Shown here piece after piece: positions 63,401-64,000 of a stretch of DNA of 64,000 nucleotides. Made by a program: the position numbers and the translations under genes. The notes beneath the pieces are model-generated. The model saw only the letters and a program-made list of their open reading frames with translations, was not told the DNA's origin and did no database searches. Every line of letters starts with the position of its first letter. Position 1 is the stretch's first letter. Source of the DNA: Styela clava (Eukaryota; Chordata; Ascidiacea; Stolidobranchia; Styelidae); contig NC_135262.1 in assembly GCF_964204865.1 (NCBI RefSeq), positions 19,459,650 through 19,523,649 on the forward strand. The letters are read 5' to 3'.

Positions 63401-63523
63401 AGTACTTTTAACTTACTCAGGAATATTTATCGGAAAGCTACAATTTTAACATTTCTTTTGGGGCTCCGCGAATAAAGGTCAACCTTTTCAGGGGCTCCGC
63501 AACACCAAAAGTTTGAGAACCCG
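60450..63523. mobile_element. Probable hAT-like element enclosing a palindrome
   Basis: CTAGGTTCTCAAAGTGCTCC at the left and AAAAGTTTGAGAACCCG at the right resemble inverted hAT ends. GGGGCTCCG(C/T)G motifs occur just inside both (60479-60515 and 63458-63500). No target duplication could be read, so the boundaries are approximate. Confidence 0.45.
60908..62522. mobile_element. 1.6-kb fold-back palindromic element
   Basis: The left arm (60908 to about 61690) and right arm (about 61722-62522) are reverse complements over nearly their whole length, with a loop of roughly 30 bases near 61706. The outer ends read TATGGTGGCCCATCGTTGTC and its inverse, flanked by a 6-bp direct repeat TACGTG (60902-60907, 62523-62528). 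A second copy of the GGCCCATCGTTGTCACGCG motif lies inside each arm (about 61188, 62245). The left arm is extremely A-rich (60940-61150) and the right T-rich (62285-62490). No coding content. Confidence 0.85.
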
Positions 63524-64000
63524 TTATTATTGATAGGCTGCGATCATCATTTCCATTGTTTGTTGGTTCGAATTGACTACTTTTTGTTTGTTTATGTGCT
63601 TGATTATGTCTTATATAATATCTGTTTCGAACCAATCGTCAAATTTTCAACTCGTTTGATATCACTCTGTAGCCCCTTCATGTTTTAAACTTTCCATATG
63701 ATCTTATTTATTTGTCTTGTCATTCATTGCTTTTTTCTGTGTTCATTCTTTCCTTTTATATTATCATCTTCTGAATATGCGTTGTAACTGTAACGAATTG
63801 AAACAAATCAATTTATTATTCCATCACGTGCCTAATCTATAGGAGATTATTTCTTTCTTTATTTGTTACATAGTTACTCAAGCCTTTTTCGTTTCCAGGA
63901 AGCCGTTTTCAATTTATTCATTCGTCCTATTTCTTATTTTCCATTATCAAATTTAATTGTGCGGCTCCCTAACGAAACTGTTTATATGAAATAGATTCTC
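63524..64000. other. Intergenic right edge, nothing supported
   Basis: AT-rich sequence without supported exon, repeat boundary or RNA gene. Confidence 0.3.

Overview
The window is animal nuclear DNA. It is AT-rich, has long non-coding stretches, GT-AG introns of a few hundred bases to 1.6 kb, and very many transposon relics. The gene set (UHRF1, NUF2, an UNC93A-like transporter, a delta/theta-type glutathione S-transferase, a secreted polyamine-oxidase-like enzyme) and the tRNA-derived SINEs fit a deuterostome invertebrate. My best guess is an ascidian tunicate, but the sequence alone does not prove it. All gene models were assembled by eye from open frames and splice sites; no search was run.

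Layout. 0-1.75 kb: a broken minus-strand coding remnant plus a Myb/SANT-like exon. 1.76-12.84 kb: one 11-kb element bounded by a perfect 22-bp terminal inverted repeat and a 9-bp direct repeat. It carries two head-to-head arrays of a 195-bp satellite around a central loop, the architecture of FoldBack-type Mutator-like elements, and younger hAT elements are nested inside it. 13.1 kb: a SINE. 14.6-17.1 kb: single-exon UHRF1 (820 aa). 18.6-24.3 kb: NUF2 in 11 exons (458 aa), with two hAT relics in intron 1. 24.3-35.1 kb: gene-poor, including a Russian-doll stack of hAT-like elements at 28.3-31.6 kb and a second nested pair at 31.7-33.3 kb. 35.2-37.0 kb: four-exon GST (253 aa). 37.7-39.3 kb: hAT element. 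39.9-44.5 kb (minus): UNC93-like transporter, 9 exons, about 522 aa. 45.2-48.1 kb: MITE, an unclassified coding-like stretch, and a P-element transposase relic. 50.6-52.4 kb (minus): the 3' exons of a membrane protein with an LDL-receptor-A-like motif. 53.0-55.7 kb: a recent 1.34-kb tandem duplication. 56.2-58.5 kb (minus): three-exon amine oxidase (505 aa). 60.4-63.5 kb: a probable hAT element containing a 1.6-kb near-complete palindrome.

The host genes do not form one pathway. UHRF1 (maintenance of DNA methylation) and NUF2 (outer kinetochore) are same-strand neighbours and both act in proliferating cells, but they lie 1.4 kb apart with no sign of co-transcription. The clearest message of the window is transposon biology: at least ten hAT-like insertions with readable terminal repeats and target-site duplications, two fold-back structures and a P-element relic in 64 kb.
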